From positions 22,399 to 86,398 of the forward strand of contig NZ_NSJB01000012.1 in NCBI RefSeq assembly GCF_002285265.1: a DNA stretch of 64,000 bases. Reading direction: 5' to 3'. The translations under genes were made by a program, and so were the position numbers. Positions 1-9,270 of this stretch are shown here, in pieces (within the stretch, counting starts at the first letter, position 1; every line of letters begins with the position of its first letter). The notes beneath the pieces were generated by a model. The model did not search any database. It was not told the DNA's origin and worked only from the letters and a program-made list of their open reading frames with translations. Origin of the DNA: Vandammella animalimorsus. GTDB taxonomy: Bacteria > Pseudomonadota > Gammaproteobacteria > Burkholderiales > Burkholderiaceae_C.

Positions 1-26
1 CAAGCTGAGGGCGTGAACAAGCCCTC

Positions 27-839
27 TCAACGCAGCCAGCGCGCCAGCAAGCGCCACAGCGCATCCAGGCCCATGGACCACAGCTCGTCGGCAAAGCGAT
101 CCTTGCCCCAGGGGCCGCCGCGCGCCTCGCGCTCGCGCTGCGCGTTCTGGGCCCGCATGCGCTCCTGCGCTATCAGCCATTCGGCCCGGGCCATGGCTTG
201 GCGCAGTTTCTCGTCGTTGGCATTGGCGGCATCAGGGGCGGCGCTGTCGGCGCCGGCCCTGCCCTGGTACTGCTGCAAGGCGCGCTCCACGGCCTGCGGA
301 TCCAGCAGTGCAAAGGCCGAGCGGCAGTAGGGGCAGGCATGGTCGCGACGCAGATCGACAGTGGCGCCGCAACTGCTGCAGTGGATGGTGCGCACCGTCT
401 CGGCCAGCGCATGCAGCTGCGCCGCGCTGAGGTGGCGCACAAAGCCTTTCTCGACCATGAAGGAAGAAAAAGTGCCGAAGCGCCCATGCCGCGCCGGGCA
501 GCGATAGGTGACGTAGGGGCCGCTGATGGTGCGGTCCGTGCCGCGCTGCAATGCCGCGCTGCAGGCCGGGCACTGCATGCGCTGGCCCAGCGGGCGGTGC
601 GGCTCACCGCGGTGCTCATGCAGAGTCTTGAACAGCGCCAGCACGCCCTGGGCCGAGAGCTGCAGGTTTTCGCGCCAGTCAAACCAGATGCCATGGCAGG
701 CAAAGCACAGATCCAGCTCCACCGCCTCGCCACGGTGGGACTGCACGCGCAGCGCCTGCATGGGCCCGCGGCATGAGGGGCAGGCCGGCGCGGCGGGCTG
801 CCACTGCGCATTGGCAAGGTCTGCTGCGGCTTGGGTCAC
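27..839 (-). CDS. zinc-ribbon (zf-TFIIB type) protein, 270 aa
   Basis: Function is not known beyond metal binding. The N-terminal half carries a zf-TFIIB-like ribbon (CPSC followed by CFACHG), a second pair at CPAC, and a third cysteine knuckle (CSSC then CPYC) near residues 155-175. These paired CxxC motifs suggest several structural zinc sites. There is no signal peptide or membrane segment, so it is probably cytoplasmic. The GTG start at 839 is chosen because an AGAGGAA ribosome-binding sequence lies just upstream. The C-terminal 70 residues are charged and low-complexity. Genes of this family are common in Burkholderiales; no pathway can be inferred from the neighbours, although it could be co-transcribed with the upstream M23 peptidase gene. 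Confidence 0.75.
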   Translation of the reverse strand: MTQAAADLANAQWQPAAPACPSCRGPMQALRVQSHRGEAVELDLCFACHGIWFDWRENLQLSAQGVLALFKTLHEHRGEPHRPLGQRMQCPACSAALQRGTDRTISGPYVTYRCPARHGRFGTFSSFMVEKGFVRHLSAAQLHALAETVRTIHCSSCGATVDLRRDHACPYCRSAFALLDPQAVERALQQYQGRAGADSAAPDAANANDEKLRQAMARAEWLIAQERMRAQNAQREREARGGPWGKDRFADELWSMGLDALWRLLARWLR

Positions 840-978
840 GGGCGATGTTCCTCTGCGGGCCGCGCACGCTGCATGGGCTCAGGGGCGCGCCGCGCAGCCA
901 TATCAGTGCACGGCAGGCAAAGAGGCTGCTATCTCAGGCTGAAGGAGAAGGCGCGAGCGCCGCACGCGCCCGGGCCGG

Positions 979-2445
979 TCACTCGGCGCTGGCCTGCGTC
1001 ATCAGCGGGGCCAGCTCGAAGTGCATGCGCGCGGCCTCGGCCAGGGCATCGAAGCGCTGCTTGATTTCCTTGGCAATCGGCGCTGCGGCGGCGCTGTCCT
1101 TGGCGATGATCTGCGGGTCTTTGAATTCGCCGTTGATGCGGAACTCAAAGTGCAGATGCGGCCCGGTGGACATGCCGGTCGAGCCCACGGTGCCGATGAA
1201 CTGGCCCTGCGTGACCTTGTCGCCCTTCTTCACGTCGCGGCGGTCCATGTGCGCATAGACCGTGACCTTGCCTTCGCCGTGGTCGATGTAGACCACATTG
1301 CCGTAGCTGTTGCTCCAGGTCGATTCCTGCACCACGCCATCGCCAATGGTGCGAATGGGCGTGCCGGTGCGCGCCGCGTAGTCGATGCCGTTGTGGTTGC
1401 GCCAGGTCTTCTTGATCGGGTGAAAGCGGCTGCCGAAGCTGCTGGAGACGCGCGAGAACTCCAGCGGGGAGGACAGAAAGGCGCGGCGCAGGTTGGAGCC
1501 GTCGAGCGCGTAGTACGCGCCCTTGTCGTGCTCGCTCTCCTGGAACCACAGCGCCTGGTGGGCCTTGCCCTTGTTGACGAACTCGGCGCTGAGCACGCGG
1601 CCGCTGCGCAGCGGCTCGCCATCGGCCTCCAGGGTTTCGTAGACCACCGTGAAGGTGTCGCCCTTGCGCAAGTCCTTGTGGAAGTTCACCTCGGCGGAGA
1701 ACATCTCAGCGATCTGCACCGCCACCGGATCGGGCAGGTTGGCCTCGTCGGTGGCCGCAAACAGCGAGCTGCGGATCACGCCACTGGCCAGGCGGGTGCT
1801 CTTGGTCAGCTCGCCACGGTCCAGCTCGGCCGAGAAGGTTTCGCCATCGGTGCCGCGCTGCACCACCAGGCGCTGGAAGAAACCGCTGTCGTCGTTGACC
1901 CAGCGCGCCGTCAGGCGTTCGAGCTCATGGTTGGCATTGACCTCGGCGGTGACAAAGCGCCCGTGGCGGCCCCACAGATTCTTGTGCGCCAGGGCATTGC
2001 GGCGCAAAAAGGCAGCCGCCGCCGGATCGCTCACGCCCAGGCGCTGCAGCAAGCCCTCGGCCGTATCGTTGGCGCGCAGGCGGTCGCTGCGGTAGAGCAG
2101 CAAGTGCCCCTGGCCCAGCAGGCTGGCGCTGCTGTGCCCATCGAGCAGCGAGGGCACTTCATACTGCGCCAGACGCGGAAAAATCAGCTCCTGCTCGCCC
2201 TGCAGGTTGGCCACGGCAAAGGCGCCGCCGCCGCCCAGCAGCAGCAAGGCGCTGACTGCGCCCATCAGGCGCTTGGCCACCGGGCTGCGCGCAGTCAATG
2301 GCGCTGCCCCGGCCTGTGCCTGGGGGGCCGGCGGCTGCGGCAGCGCTTCGGGGAAAGTCGGTGCAGCGTCTTGAGAAACAGGGGGCGGGAAGGCTGACTG
2401 CTCGGAGTTCAAGGGACTGTCCTGACACAAAAACAAGCCCGCCAT
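979..2445 (-). CDS. M23-family murein endopeptidase, membrane-anchored, 488 aa
   Basis: Cell-wall hydrolase of the LytM/M23 family. The C-terminal third has the zinc-site motifs NHNGIDYA and GPHLHFEFR expected for a lysostaphin-type peptidase that cuts peptide cross-links in peptidoglycan. A hydrophobic segment (about residues 60-80, [17 protein letters not shown]) follows a basic cytoplasmic stretch, so the protein is probably an inner-membrane-anchored periplasmic enzyme. The central region resembles the OapA/Csd3-like domains that precede M23 in related enzymes. The reading frame is open further upstream to 2589, but those residues look like out-of-frame arginine/cysteine-rich sequence, so the ATG at 2445 is preferred. 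It is transcribed divergently from tyrS, an arrangement familiar from other betaproteobacteria. Confidence 0.88.
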   Translation of the reverse strand: MAGLFLCQDSPLNSEQSAFPPPVSQDAAPTFPEALPQPPAPQAQAGAAPLTARSPVAKRLMGAVSALLLLGGGGAFAVANLQGEQELIFPRLAQYEVPSLLDGHSSASLLGQGHLLLYRSDRLRANDTAEGLLQRLGVSDPAAAAFLRRNALAHKNLWGRHGRFVTAEVNANHELERLTARWVNDDSGFFQRLVVQRGTDGETFSAELDRGELTKSTRLASGVIRSSLFAATDEANLPDPVAVQIAEMFSAEVNFHKDLRKGDTFTVVYETLEADGEPLRSGRVLSAEFVNKGKAHQALWFQESEHDKGAYYALDGSNLRRAFLSSPLEFSRVSSSFGSRFHPIKKTWRNHNGIDYAARTGTPIRTIGDGVVQESTWSNSYGNVVYIDHGEGKVTVYAHMDRRDVKKGDKVTQGQFIGTVGSTGMSTGPHLHFEFRINGEFKDPQIIAKDSAAAAPIAKEIKQRFDALAEAARMHFELAPLMTQASAE

Positions 2446-2740
2446 CCTTTTGCATGCGACCGAGGCGGCACGACCGACGCGGCAGCGAAAGCGGCCCCAG
2501 CGGCAAGGCAACGCACAGCAACTGCGCGCGCCCCGGGCCGGGGCCCCAGGCACATGCAAAAGAACGCGCCGGCAAACACGCTCACGCACGAGGCCGGGCG
2601 GCTCTCACCACCTCAGCCGATGCACGGCCATGCGGCGGCACAAAGCAGGCTTGGAAGAAGATTCAAAAAAATGCGGCCAATGGCACGGAGCAAGCAGATC
2701 AGCAATACCTGGGAAAGTTCATTTGCTGCCTGAGCTTCCA

Positions 2741-2746
2741 TACAAT
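2741..2746 (+). promoter_or_regulatory. candidate -10 box for tyrS
   Basis: TACAAT lies 70 bases upstream of the tyrS ATG in the 370-base gap between two divergent genes. No good -35 hexamer is visible at 17 bases (TTCATT is the best), so this is a modest call. The rest of the 2446-2815 gap shows no gene. Confidence 0.35.
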
Positions 2747-2815
2747 AAGCCCGCAAAAACACAGGGCAGTATAGCGGGATTGCCCGTTTTACCAAGCGGA
2801 TTTACTTTTATTCTC

Positions 2816-4060
2816 ATGTCAACTATTGCCTCCCCCAGCCCCCACCCCTCGCAACCGCCCAGCGCCGCCGTGCAGGAAGCCCTGGCCATCAGCCTGCGCG
2901 GCGCAGAGGAATTGCTGCCGCAGGCCGATTGGATCGCCAAGCTGCAACGCGCCGAGGCCAGCGGCCAGCCGCTGCGCATCAAGCTGGGCCTGGACCCCAC
3001 GGCCCCGGACATCCACCTGGGCCACACCGTGGTGCTCAACAAGATGCGCCAGTTACAAAACCTGGGGCACCAGGTGATCTTTCTGATCGGCGATTTCACC
3101 GGCCGCATTGGCGATCCTTCCGGGCGCAACAGCACCCGCCCGCCGCTGACCGAGGAGCAGATCAAGGCCAACGCCCAGACCTACTACACCCAGGCCAGCT
3201 TGGTGCTGGATCCGCAAAAGACCGAGATCCGCTACAACAGCGAATGGAGCAACGGCCTGGGCGCGGCGGACATGATCGCGCTGGCCTCCAAATACACCGT
3301 GGCGCGCATGATGGAGCGCGACGACTTCCACAAGCGCTTCCATGGCGGCCAGTCGATCAGCATCCACGAGTTCCTCTACCCGCTGATGCAGGGCTATGAC
3401 TCCGTGGCGCTCAAGGCCGATCTGGAGCTGGGCGGCACCGACCAGAAATTCAACCTGCTCATGGGCCGCCACCTGCAGCAGGAATATGGCCAGGAGCCGC
3501 AGTGCGTGCTGACCATGCCGCTGCTGGTGGGCCTCGATGGCGTGGACAAGATGTCCAAGTCCAAGAACAACTACATCGGCATCACCGAAGACGCCAACAC
3601 CATGTTTGCCAAGGTGCTGTCGATCTCCGACGAGCTGATGTGGGACTGGTACACGCTGCTGTCTTTTCGCTCACTGGCCGAGATCGAAGCCCTGCGCAAG
3701 GAGGTCGCCCAAGGGCGCAACCCCAAGGACGCCAAGGTATTGCTGGCCAAGGAGATCACCGCGCGCTTTCACAGCGCCGCCGCCGCCGAGGCCGCCGAGC
3801 AGGACTTCATTAACCGCAGCAAGGGCGGCGTGCCCGAGGACATCCCCGAGGTGCGGCTCAGCGGCGCGCCGCTGGGCATCGGGCAAATCCTCAAATCCGC
3901 CGGGCTGACGGCCTCCACCGGCGAGGCCAACCGCCTGATCGACGGCCACGGCGTGCGCGTCGATGGCAGCACCGTTGGCGATCGCGGCCTCAAGCTCACG
4001 GCCGGCAGCTACGTGGTGCAGGTGGGCAAGCGCAAGTTCGCGCGCGTGCACCTGAGCTGA
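2816..4060 (+). CDS. tyrS: tyrosyl-tRNA synthetase, 414 aa
   Basis: Charges tRNA-Tyr with tyrosine in the cytoplasm. The Rossmann catalytic core carries the class I signatures: the HIGH variant HLGH near residue 67 and KMSKS near residue 243. The C-terminal end ([10 protein letters not shown]...) is an S4-type RNA-binding domain. Length fits the TyrRS subclass of about 400-420 residues. The frame is open well upstream, but the ATG at 2816 gives the normal N-terminus. A bidirectional hairpin terminator follows the stop codon and separates it from the convergent serA. Confidence 0.96.
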   Translation: MSTIASPSPHPSQPPSAAVQEALAISLRGAEELLPQADWIAKLQRAEASGQPLRIKLGLDPTAPDIHLGHTVVLNKMRQLQNLGHQVIFLIGDFTGRIGDPSGRNSTRPPLTEEQIKANAQTYYTQASLVLDPQKTEIRYNSEWSNGLGAADMIALASKYTVARMMERDDFHKRFHGGQSISIHEFLYPLMQGYDSVALKADLELGGTDQKFNLLMGRHLQQEYGQEPQCVLTMPLLVGLDGVDKMSKSKNNYIGITEDANTMFAKVLSISDELMWDWYTLLSFRSLAEIEALRKEVAQGRNPKDAKVLLAKEITARFHSAAAAEAAEQDFINRSKGGVPEDIPEVRLSGAPLGIGQILKSAGLTASTGEANRLIDGHGVRVDGSTVGDRGLKLTAGSYVVQVGKRKFARVHLS

Positions 4061-4120
4061 ACCCAAGCGCCGGCTTGCCGGCTCACGCCCTCGGCGCGAA
4101 CCGGTTCTGCTCGCCCCAAG

Positions 4121-4147
4121 AAAAAGCCGCTGGAATCAGCGGCTTTG
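4121..4147. terminator. bidirectional terminator between tyrS and serA
   Basis: An 8-bp perfect stem (4125-4132 with 4137-4144, loop GAAT) is flanked by an A-run on the left and T-run on the right. It can terminate tyrS to the right, and serves the convergent serA to the left. Confidence 0.8.
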
Positions 4148-4231
4148 TTCATGGCGCCCCTGCGGCCCTGGCGGGTGCGGAGCTTGCGCCGTGAGGCCGG
4201 CGCCGGCGCCTGGGCCAGCGCGGTGATCGGC

Positions 4232-5461
4232 TCAGAACAGCACCCGCGCGCGGATCGTGCCCGGCACGCGGCGCAGCGGCTCCAGCACCTTGCTGGCGCC
4301 GCCCGGCTCGGTGTCGATCACCACGTAGCCGATGGCCTCGTCGGTCTGCAGGTACTGCGCCGCCACGTTCAGCTGGGCGTCGGAGAAGATCTGGTTGATG
4401 GCCGACATCACGCCCGGCACATTCTTGTGGATGTGCAGGATGCGGTCGCGCCCGGCGTGCGCGGGCAGCGCCGCCTCGGGGAAGTTCACCGAGGTGGTGG
4501 TGGTGCCGTTGTCCGAGTAGCGCACCAGCTTTTCCGCCACTTCCAGGCCGATGTTGGCCTGCGCCTCCATGGTCGAGCCGCCGATGTGCGGCGTGATGAT
4601 GACGTTGTCCATGCCGCGCAGCGGGGAGACGAACTCGTCCTGATTGGACTTGGGCTCAACCGGGAACACGTCGATGGCCGCGCCCAGCAGCTTCTTGCTC
4701 CTCAAGGCCTCGGCCAGCGGCTCGATCTCCACCACCGTGCCGCGCGAGGCGTTGATGAGGATGGCGCCATCCTTCATCGCCGCCAGCTCCTTGGCACCGA
4801 TCATCCACTTGGTCGAGGGCAGCTCGGGCACGTGCAGCGTCACCACGTCGCTGCGCTCGAGCAGCTCCTTGAGGCTGCCCACCTGCTGCGCATTGCCCAG
4901 CGGCAGCTTGGTGATGGCGTCGTAGAAGATCACGTGCATGCCCAGCGACTCGGCCAGCACCGACAGCTGCGAGCCGATGGAGCCATAGCCGACGATGCCC
5001 AGCGTCTTGCCGCGCGTCTCATACGAATGGGTGGCCGACTTGAGCCAGCCGCCACGGTGCGCCGCTGCGTTCTTCTGCGGCACGCCGCGCAGCAGCAGGA
5101 TCAGCTCGCCCAGCACCAGCTCGGCCACCGAGCGCGTATTCGAATAGGGTGCGTTGAACACCGCCACCCCTTTTTGCCGCGCCGCCTGCAAGTCGATCTG
5201 GTTCGTGCCAATGCAAAACGCCCCCACGGCCACCAGCTTGTTGGCCGCAGCCAGCGCATCGGCCGTCAGCTGCGTGCGCGAGCGAATGCCCAGAAAGTGC
5301 ACGTCGGCGAGCTTCTCCTTGAGCTCATCGCCCTGCAGCGCGCTGGAGAGCGTCTCCACATTGTCGTAACCGGCCTGCCTGAGCACATCCACGGCCGAGG
5401 GGTGAATGCCCTCCAGCAACAAAAACTTGATCTTGCCCTTGTCCAGCGATGTCTTGCCCAT
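4232..5461 (-). CDS. serA: D-3-phosphoglycerate dehydrogenase, 409 aa
   Basis: First step of serine synthesis: oxidises 3-phosphoglycerate to 3-phosphohydroxypyruvate with NAD. The NAD-binding Rossmann motif GIVGYGSIGS lies near residue 152, the catalytic His is in PHIGGS near residue 290, and the last ~75 residues form an ACT regulatory domain (IGYVVIDTEP region) expected to bind serine. The length is almost the same as that of the E. coli enzyme. The start ATG at 5461 fits the family N-terminus (KIKFLLLEGIHPSA). Divergent from ugpB, with a candidate promoter just upstream. Confidence 0.95.
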   Translation of the reverse strand: MGKTSLDKGKIKFLLLEGIHPSAVDVLRQAGYDNVETLSSALQGDELKEKLADVHFLGIRSRTQLTADALAAANKLVAVGAFCIGTNQIDLQAARQKGVAVFNAPYSNTRSVAELVLGELILLLRGVPQKNAAAHRGGWLKSATHSYETRGKTLGIVGYGSIGSQLSVLAESLGMHVIFYDAITKLPLGNAQQVGSLKELLERSDVVTLHVPELPSTKWMIGAKELAAMKDGAILINASRGTVVEIEPLAEALRSKKLLGAAIDVFPVEPKSNQDEFVSPLRGMDNVIITPHIGGSTMEAQANIGLEVAEKLVRYSDNGTTTTSVNFPEAALPAHAGRDRILHIHKNVPGVMSAINQIFSDAQLNVAAQYLQTDEAIGYVVIDTEPGGASKVLEPLRRVPGTIRARVLF

Positions 5462-5552
5462 GATTTGCCTACCCCAAACGCATCCAGCGCAAGCCTGAAC
5501 AGGGCACCCTGCCCGCCTGCGCGAAAAGCGCGGATATTAGCACTAACCCTAG

Positions 5553-5582
5553 ATACCACTGAGCAGCCAGCCCCACTGTCAA
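5553..5582 (-). promoter_or_regulatory. candidate sigma-70 promoter of serA
   Basis: On the minus strand a perfect TTGACA (5577-5582) is followed, after 18 bases, by TGGTAT (5553-5558). The -35 match is exact; the -10 is poor. It lies about 90 bases upstream of the serA start. Confidence 0.35.
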
Positions 5583-5626
5583 GCCCATTGCCGCCCTCGC
5601 GCCAGAGCTCCAACCTGGGGTAAACC

Positions 5627-5655
5627 TTGACACTTTTTTGTCACAAAACTGCCTT
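5627..5655 (+). promoter_or_regulatory. candidate Pho box upstream of ugpB
   Basis: Three 7-bp elements TTGACAC, TTGTCAC and CTGCCTT are spaced exactly 4 bases apart (11-bp period, positions 5627, 5638 and 5649). This is the layout of PhoB half-sites (consensus CTGTCAT), and ugpB is a classical PhoB target in other proteobacteria. Individual matches are only 4-5 of 7, so it remains a prediction. The first element also reads as a -35 TTGACA. Confidence 0.45.
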
Positions 5656-5748
5656 ACCATCGCCCCCGTTTTCAGAAGGCGCCCGCCGCAGATCTTGCGG
5701 CAGGCCCTTCGGTTTTCACCCGTTTCCCCCAATACGCAAGGAGTCCCA

Positions 5749-7053
5749 ATGAAACTGCGTCACTTCGCCCTCGCCGCCGCTGCCGCCCTGGCCGTTGGCA
5801 GCGCCCAGGCCCAGACCGAAATCCAATGGTGGCATTCGATGTCTGCCGCGCTGGGCGACTGGGTCAACGACCTGGCCAAGCAGTACAACGAAAGCCAGAG
5901 CGAGTACCGCATCGTGCCCACCTACAAGGGCAAGTACGACGAATCCATGACGGCCGCCATCGCCGCCTTCCGCGCCGGCAATGCGCCGCACATCCTGCAG
6001 GTCTTCGAGGTCGGCACCGCCACCATGATGGCCGCCAAGGGCGCCACCATGCCCGTGACCAAGGTGATGGAGGACGCCGGCCTGAAGTTCGACCAGGGCG
6101 CCTACATTTCCGCCGTCAGCGGCTACTACACCGCGCCCAACGGCCAGATGCTGAGCTTTCCCTTCAACAGCTCCACCACCGTCTTCTACTACAACAAGGA
6201 CGCCTTCAAGGCCGCCGGCCTGGACCCGGAAAAAGCCCCCAAGACCTGGCCCGAGGTGTTCGAGGCGGCCAGCAAGCTCAAGGACAGCGGCCACAAGTGC
6301 GCGCTGACCACCAGCTGGATCAGCTGGACGCAGCTGGAGAGCTTCTCGCTGTGGCACAACACCTTGTTTGCCAGCGCCAACAACGGCTTTGACGGCAACG
6401 GCGCCCGCCTGCAGGTGAACTCGCCGCTGCACCTGCGCCACTTCGAAAACCTGGCCAAGGCCGCCAAGGACGGCAGCTTCGTCTACAAGGGCCGCGGCAA
6501 CACCGCCGATGCCACCTTCCCATCGGGCGAATGCGCCATGATCACCGGCTCCTCGGGCCTGTACGCACGCACGCGCAAAGAGGCGAAATTTGCCTACGGC
6601 ATCTCCACCCTGCCCTACTACCCCGACGTCGAGGGCGCACCGCAGAACACCGCCATCGGCGGCGCCAGCCTGTGGATCATGGGCGGCAAGAGCGAAAAGG
6701 AATACAAGGGCGTGGCCGACTTCTTCCGCTTCCTCTCCAGCCCCGAAGTGCAGGCGGCCAGCCACCAGCGCACCGGCTACCTGCCCGTGACCACCGCCGC
6801 CTTCGAGCTGACGGAAAAGGCCGGCTTCTACGAGCAAAACCCCGGCACCGACGTGGCCGTGACGCAGATGATCCGCAAGACCACGGACAAGTCGCGCGGC
6901 ATCCGCCTGGGTAATTTCGTGCAGATCCGCACCATTGCCGATGAGGAAACCGAGCAGATCTGGGCCGGCAAGAAAACCCCCAAAGAGGCCCTGGAAGCCA
7001 TCGTGCAGCGCGGCAACGAGCAACTCGAACGCTTCGAGCGCGCCAACCGCTGA
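5749..7053 (+). CDS. ugpB: glycerol-3-phosphate-binding periplasmic protein, 434 aa
   Basis: Periplasmic substrate-binding subunit of the sn-glycerol-3-phosphate ABC importer (Ugp). A clear Sec signal peptide (MKLRHFALAAAAALAVGSAQA) is followed by EIQWWHSM, typical of UgpB, and the body matches extracellular solute-binding family 1. The ATG at 5749 has AAGGAG eight bases upstream; the frame extends to 5638 but without a ribosome-binding site. No ugpA, ugpE or ugpC follows: a strong terminator ends the transcript and the next genes are for iron regulation. So this binding protein is an orphan here and its permease must be encoded elsewhere. It could bind a related phosphodiester. Confidence 0.9.
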   Translation: MKLRHFALAAAAALAVGSAQAQTEIQWWHSMSAALGDWVNDLAKQYNESQSEYRIVPTYKGKYDESMTAAIAAFRAGNAPHILQVFEVGTATMMAAKGATMPVTKVMEDAGLKFDQGAYISAVSGYYTAPNGQMLSFPFNSSTTVFYYNKDAFKAAGLDPEKAPKTWPEVFEAASKLKDSGHKCALTTSWISWTQLESFSLWHNTLFASANNGFDGNGARLQVNSPLHLRHFENLAKAAKDGSFVYKGRGNTADATFPSGECAMITGSSGLYARTRKEAKFAYGISTLPYYPDVEGAPQNTAIGGASLWIMGGKSEKEYKGVADFFRFLSSPEVQAASHQRTGYLPVTTAAFELTEKAGFYEQNPGTDVAVTQMIRKTTDKSRGIRLGNFVQIRTIADEETEQIWAGKKTPKEALEAIVQRGNEQLERFERANR

Positions 7054-7107
7054 TCGCGCCAACCACCTTGATCGCTGATGAGCGCCGTGCAAGCGGCGCA
7101 GCCCTCC

Positions 7108-7136
7108 AAAGCCAGCGCCTGCGCTGGCTTTTTTTT
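7108..7136 (+). terminator. rho-independent terminator after ugpB
   Basis: Stem GCCAGCG paired with CGCTGGC (7111-7128) followed by a run of eight or more T. Strong intrinsic terminator on the plus strand. Confidence 0.9.
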
Positions 7137-7183
7137 CTACCCCCAACCGCTGGCTGCGCCAGGCCATGCCAGGGGCTGAATAG

Positions 7184-7202
7184 AATAAGAACCACTCTCG
7201 AT
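7184..7202 (+). promoter_or_regulatory. candidate Fur box before fecI
   Basis: The 19-mer AATAAGAACCACTCTCGAT matches 14 of 19 positions of the Fur-box form AATGAGAATCATTCTCATT. It ends 23 bases before the fecI start, the right place for iron repression of the sigma factor. Confidence 0.55.
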
Positions 7203-7225
7203 ACCGTCCCGACCAGGCCCTGCCA

Positions 7226-7738
7226 ATGTCCCTCGCGCCCGCCTACCAGCAGCAAGTCCAAGCCCTGTACCTGCGCCATCACGGCTGGCTGCACGGCTGG
7301 CTGCGCCGCCGCCTGGGCGATGGCGACGCCGCCGCCGACCTGGCGCACGACACCTTCGTGCGCCTGCTGGGCCGCCCGCATGCGCTGCACGCGCTGCGCG
7401 AGCCGCGCGCCTATCTGGGCGCCATTGCCCACGGCTTGGCCGCCAGCCACCTGCGCCGCCGCGCGCTGGAAGCCGCCTGGCTGCAAACCCTGGCCGCCCT
7501 GCCCGAAGCGCACGCCCCCTCGCCCGAGCGGCGCGCCATCACGCTGCAAACCCTGCACCAGCTCGACGAGGCCCTGCACACCCTGCCCGCGCGCGTGCGC
7601 CAGGCCTTTCTGATGGCGCAGTTCGACGGCATGAAGCAGCGCGACATCGCCGCCGCCCTGGGCCTGTCCGTGCCCACCGTCAAAAAGTACATGCAGCGCG
7701 CCTGGCTGGCCTGCCTGCACCTCATGCCCGAGGACTGA
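7226..7738 (+). CDS. FecI-type ECF sigma factor, 170 aa
   Basis: Extracytoplasmic-function sigma factor of the iron-starvation (FecI) group, expected to direct RNA polymerase to the downstream TonB receptor gene. Region 2 spans about residues 8-75 (YLRHHGWLHGWL, DLAHDTFVRLL), region 4 about 110-165 with the helix-turn-helix QRDIAAALGLSVPTVKKY. Length is normal. It is followed after 11 bases by its fecR partner and preceded by a Fur-box-like site, so it should be made only under iron limitation. Confidence 0.9.
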   Translation: MSLAPAYQQQVQALYLRHHGWLHGWLRRRLGDGDAAADLAHDTFVRLLGRPHALHALREPRAYLGAIAHGLAASHLRRRALEAAWLQTLAALPEAHAPSPERRAITLQTLHQLDEALHTLPARVRQAFLMAQFDGMKQRDIAAALGLSVPTVKKYMQRAWLACLHLMPED

Positions 7739-7749
7739 GGCCGCGCCCC

Positions 7750-8826
7750 ATGGCCGAGCCGCTCAACCACCCTGCCAGCGCCCCCATCGCCGAGCCCATC
7801 GACGAGCGCATCCTGGCCGAAGCCGCCGCCTGGCTGGCCCAGCTGCAAGACGGCCCCCTGCCCCCCGCCGAACAAGCCCGCCTGGCCGCCTGGCGCCAGC
7901 AAAGCCCGCAGCACCAGCGCGCCTGGCAGCGCGCCGAGCGCCTGCTGGACCAACTCAACGCCCTGCCCGCCCCGCTGGCCGGCCCCGCCCTGCACGCCAG
8001 CGCGCAAGCCAGCCGCCGCGCCAGCCTGGCCCGCATTGCCAATGTGGCCAAGGGCACGGCCCTGGCGCTGCTGATCGCCCCCGGCGCCTGGCTGCTGTGG
8101 CAGCGCCAGCCCTGGCAGCAGTGGCGCCACTGGATGGACGCCGACTACGCCGCCCTGCCCGGCCAGAACCTGGACTTGCAACTGGACGACGGCAGCCAGC
8201 TCAGCCTGCACGCCGGCAGCCAGCTCGACGTGCGCTACAGCCGCCGCCAGCGCCTGCTGCACCTGCGCCAAGGCGAGCTGTACGTGCACACCGCCGCCGA
8301 CAGCGCCCAGCCGCCGCGCCCCTTCATCGTCAGCACCGCGCACGGGCGCATGCAGGCCCTGGGCACGCGCTTTGCCGTGCGGCGACTCGATGGCCGCGAT
8401 GGCCGCAACAACGGCAGTGATGGCGGCAATGATGGCGGCAGCACCCTGCTCGCCGTTTACGAAGGCGCGGTGCGCATCGAACCGGCCAAGGCCCCGAGCG
8501 CCGCGCACCAAACCCTGCGCGCCGGCCAGCAGGCCCGCTTCACGCGCGATGCCATCGCCCCCGCCAGCGCCGCCCGCGAGGCCGACACCGCCTGGCGCCG
8601 GGGCCTGCTCATCGCCGACGCCATGCCCCTGCCCGACTGGGCCGCCGCCCTGGCCCGCCACAGTGGCCGCGCCATCCGCGTGCTGCCCGCCGCCCAGGCG
8701 CTGCGCATCTCCGGCACCTTCCCTTTGAACGACCCCGACCGCGCCCTGCGCATGCTCGCCGCCACCTTGCGCCTGCGCATCCGCCAGCGGGGCCAGGGCG
8801 AAGGCGCGGTGGTGGAGATTGGCTGA
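7750..8826 (+). CDS. FecR-type anti-sigma regulator, 358 aa
   Basis: Single-pass inner-membrane partner of the preceding sigma factor. Residues 25-65 form the cytoplasmic DUF4880 anti-sigma helix (WLAQLQDGPLPPAEQ), about 100-117 the membrane span (TALALLIAPGAWLLW), and the periplasmic FecR domain follows, with a Gly-Thr pair at 205-206 in LGTRF, where related FecR proteins self-cleave. The C-terminal DUF4974-like domain (about 290-355) should contact the signalling domain of the TonB receptor. A Gly/Asp/Asn-rich insert lies near residues 213-232. It is the ordinary two-gene layout, in contrast with the fusion at 28302. Confidence 0.88.
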   Translation: MAEPLNHPASAPIAEPIDERILAEAAAWLAQLQDGPLPPAEQARLAAWRQQSPQHQRAWQRAERLLDQLNALPAPLAGPALHASAQASRRASLARIANVAKGTALALLIAPGAWLLWQRQPWQQWRHWMDADYAALPGQNLDLQLDDGSQLSLHAGSQLDVRYSRRQRLLHLRQGELYVHTAADSAQPPRPFIVSTAHGRMQALGTRFAVRRLDGRDGRNNGSDGGNDGGSTLLAVYEGAVRIEPAKAPSAAHQTLRAGQQARFTRDAIAPASAAREADTAWRRGLLIADAMPLPDWAAALARHSGRAIRVLPAAQALRISGTFPLNDPDRALRMLAATLRLRIRQRGQGEGAVVEIG

Positions 8827-8939
8827 GCGCCACCCCATCCACTTCACGAATCTCGCCCCGCGCCTGGCTTGCCGCCCTGCCGCAAAAGCCGTTACTTTCC
8901 CGGCAACCCACGACACCATCAATCCTCAGCAGATTGCCC

Positions 8940-9194
8940 ATGACCATCACTACCTTGTCCAGCCAAGCGCTGCGCCAAAACATCGCGCGCGCCAAGCAGG
9001 CCACCCAGCGCGGTCCTGTGCTCATCACCGACCGTGGCCGGACCGCGCACGTGCTGCTCAGCTTCGAGGACTACCAGCGCCTGACCCGGCAACAGCGCAG
9101 CATTGCCGATGCGCTGGCCATGCCCGGAGTGGAGGGCATCGCCTTCGAGCCTCCGCGCCTGCACCTGGGCGCAGAGCCCGCTGATCTTTCATGA
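8940..9194 (+). CDS. Phd/YefM-family antitoxin, 84 aa, without intact toxin
   Basis: Antitoxin of the Phd/YefM type: N-terminal DNA-binding fold (TLSSQALRQNIARAK), the usual GPVLITDRGR and SFEDYQRL segments, and a C-terminal toxin-binding tail (FEPPRLHLGAEPADLS). A TTG at 8934 is also possible; the ATG at 8940 is preferred. Its stop codon overlaps the ATG of a decayed PIN-toxin gene by 4 bases (ATGA), the usual coupling of such pairs. With the toxin lost, it may be a relic or may act on a toxin elsewhere. It sits between fecR and the TonB receptor gene, where no toxin-antitoxin gene would normally be. Confidence 0.82.
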   Translation: MTITTLSSQALRQNIARAKQATQRGPVLITDRGRTAHVLLSFEDYQRLTRQQRSIADALAMPGVEGIAFEPPRLHLGAEPADLS

Positions 9195-9270
9195 CGTTCT
9201 TGCAGTACACCTGCTTCCTTTCCGGGCTGCGCACAGCGCAGAGCGGCAAGTCCCACCGAAGCCTGTTCAC
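9191..9270 (+). pseudogene. remnant of a VapC-type PIN toxin
   Basis: Starting at the overlapping ATG, the first residues read MTFLQYTCFLSGLR then AQSGKS. VapC toxins paired with this antitoxin type typically begin M-FLLDTNVVSELRKAKSGKA, so the register and several residues are kept, but the catalytic LDTN motif has become QYTC, and after about 26 residues no PIN sequence can be followed. No further catalytic acidic motif is present. I infer a toxin destroyed by substitution and deletion. Confidence 0.6.
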
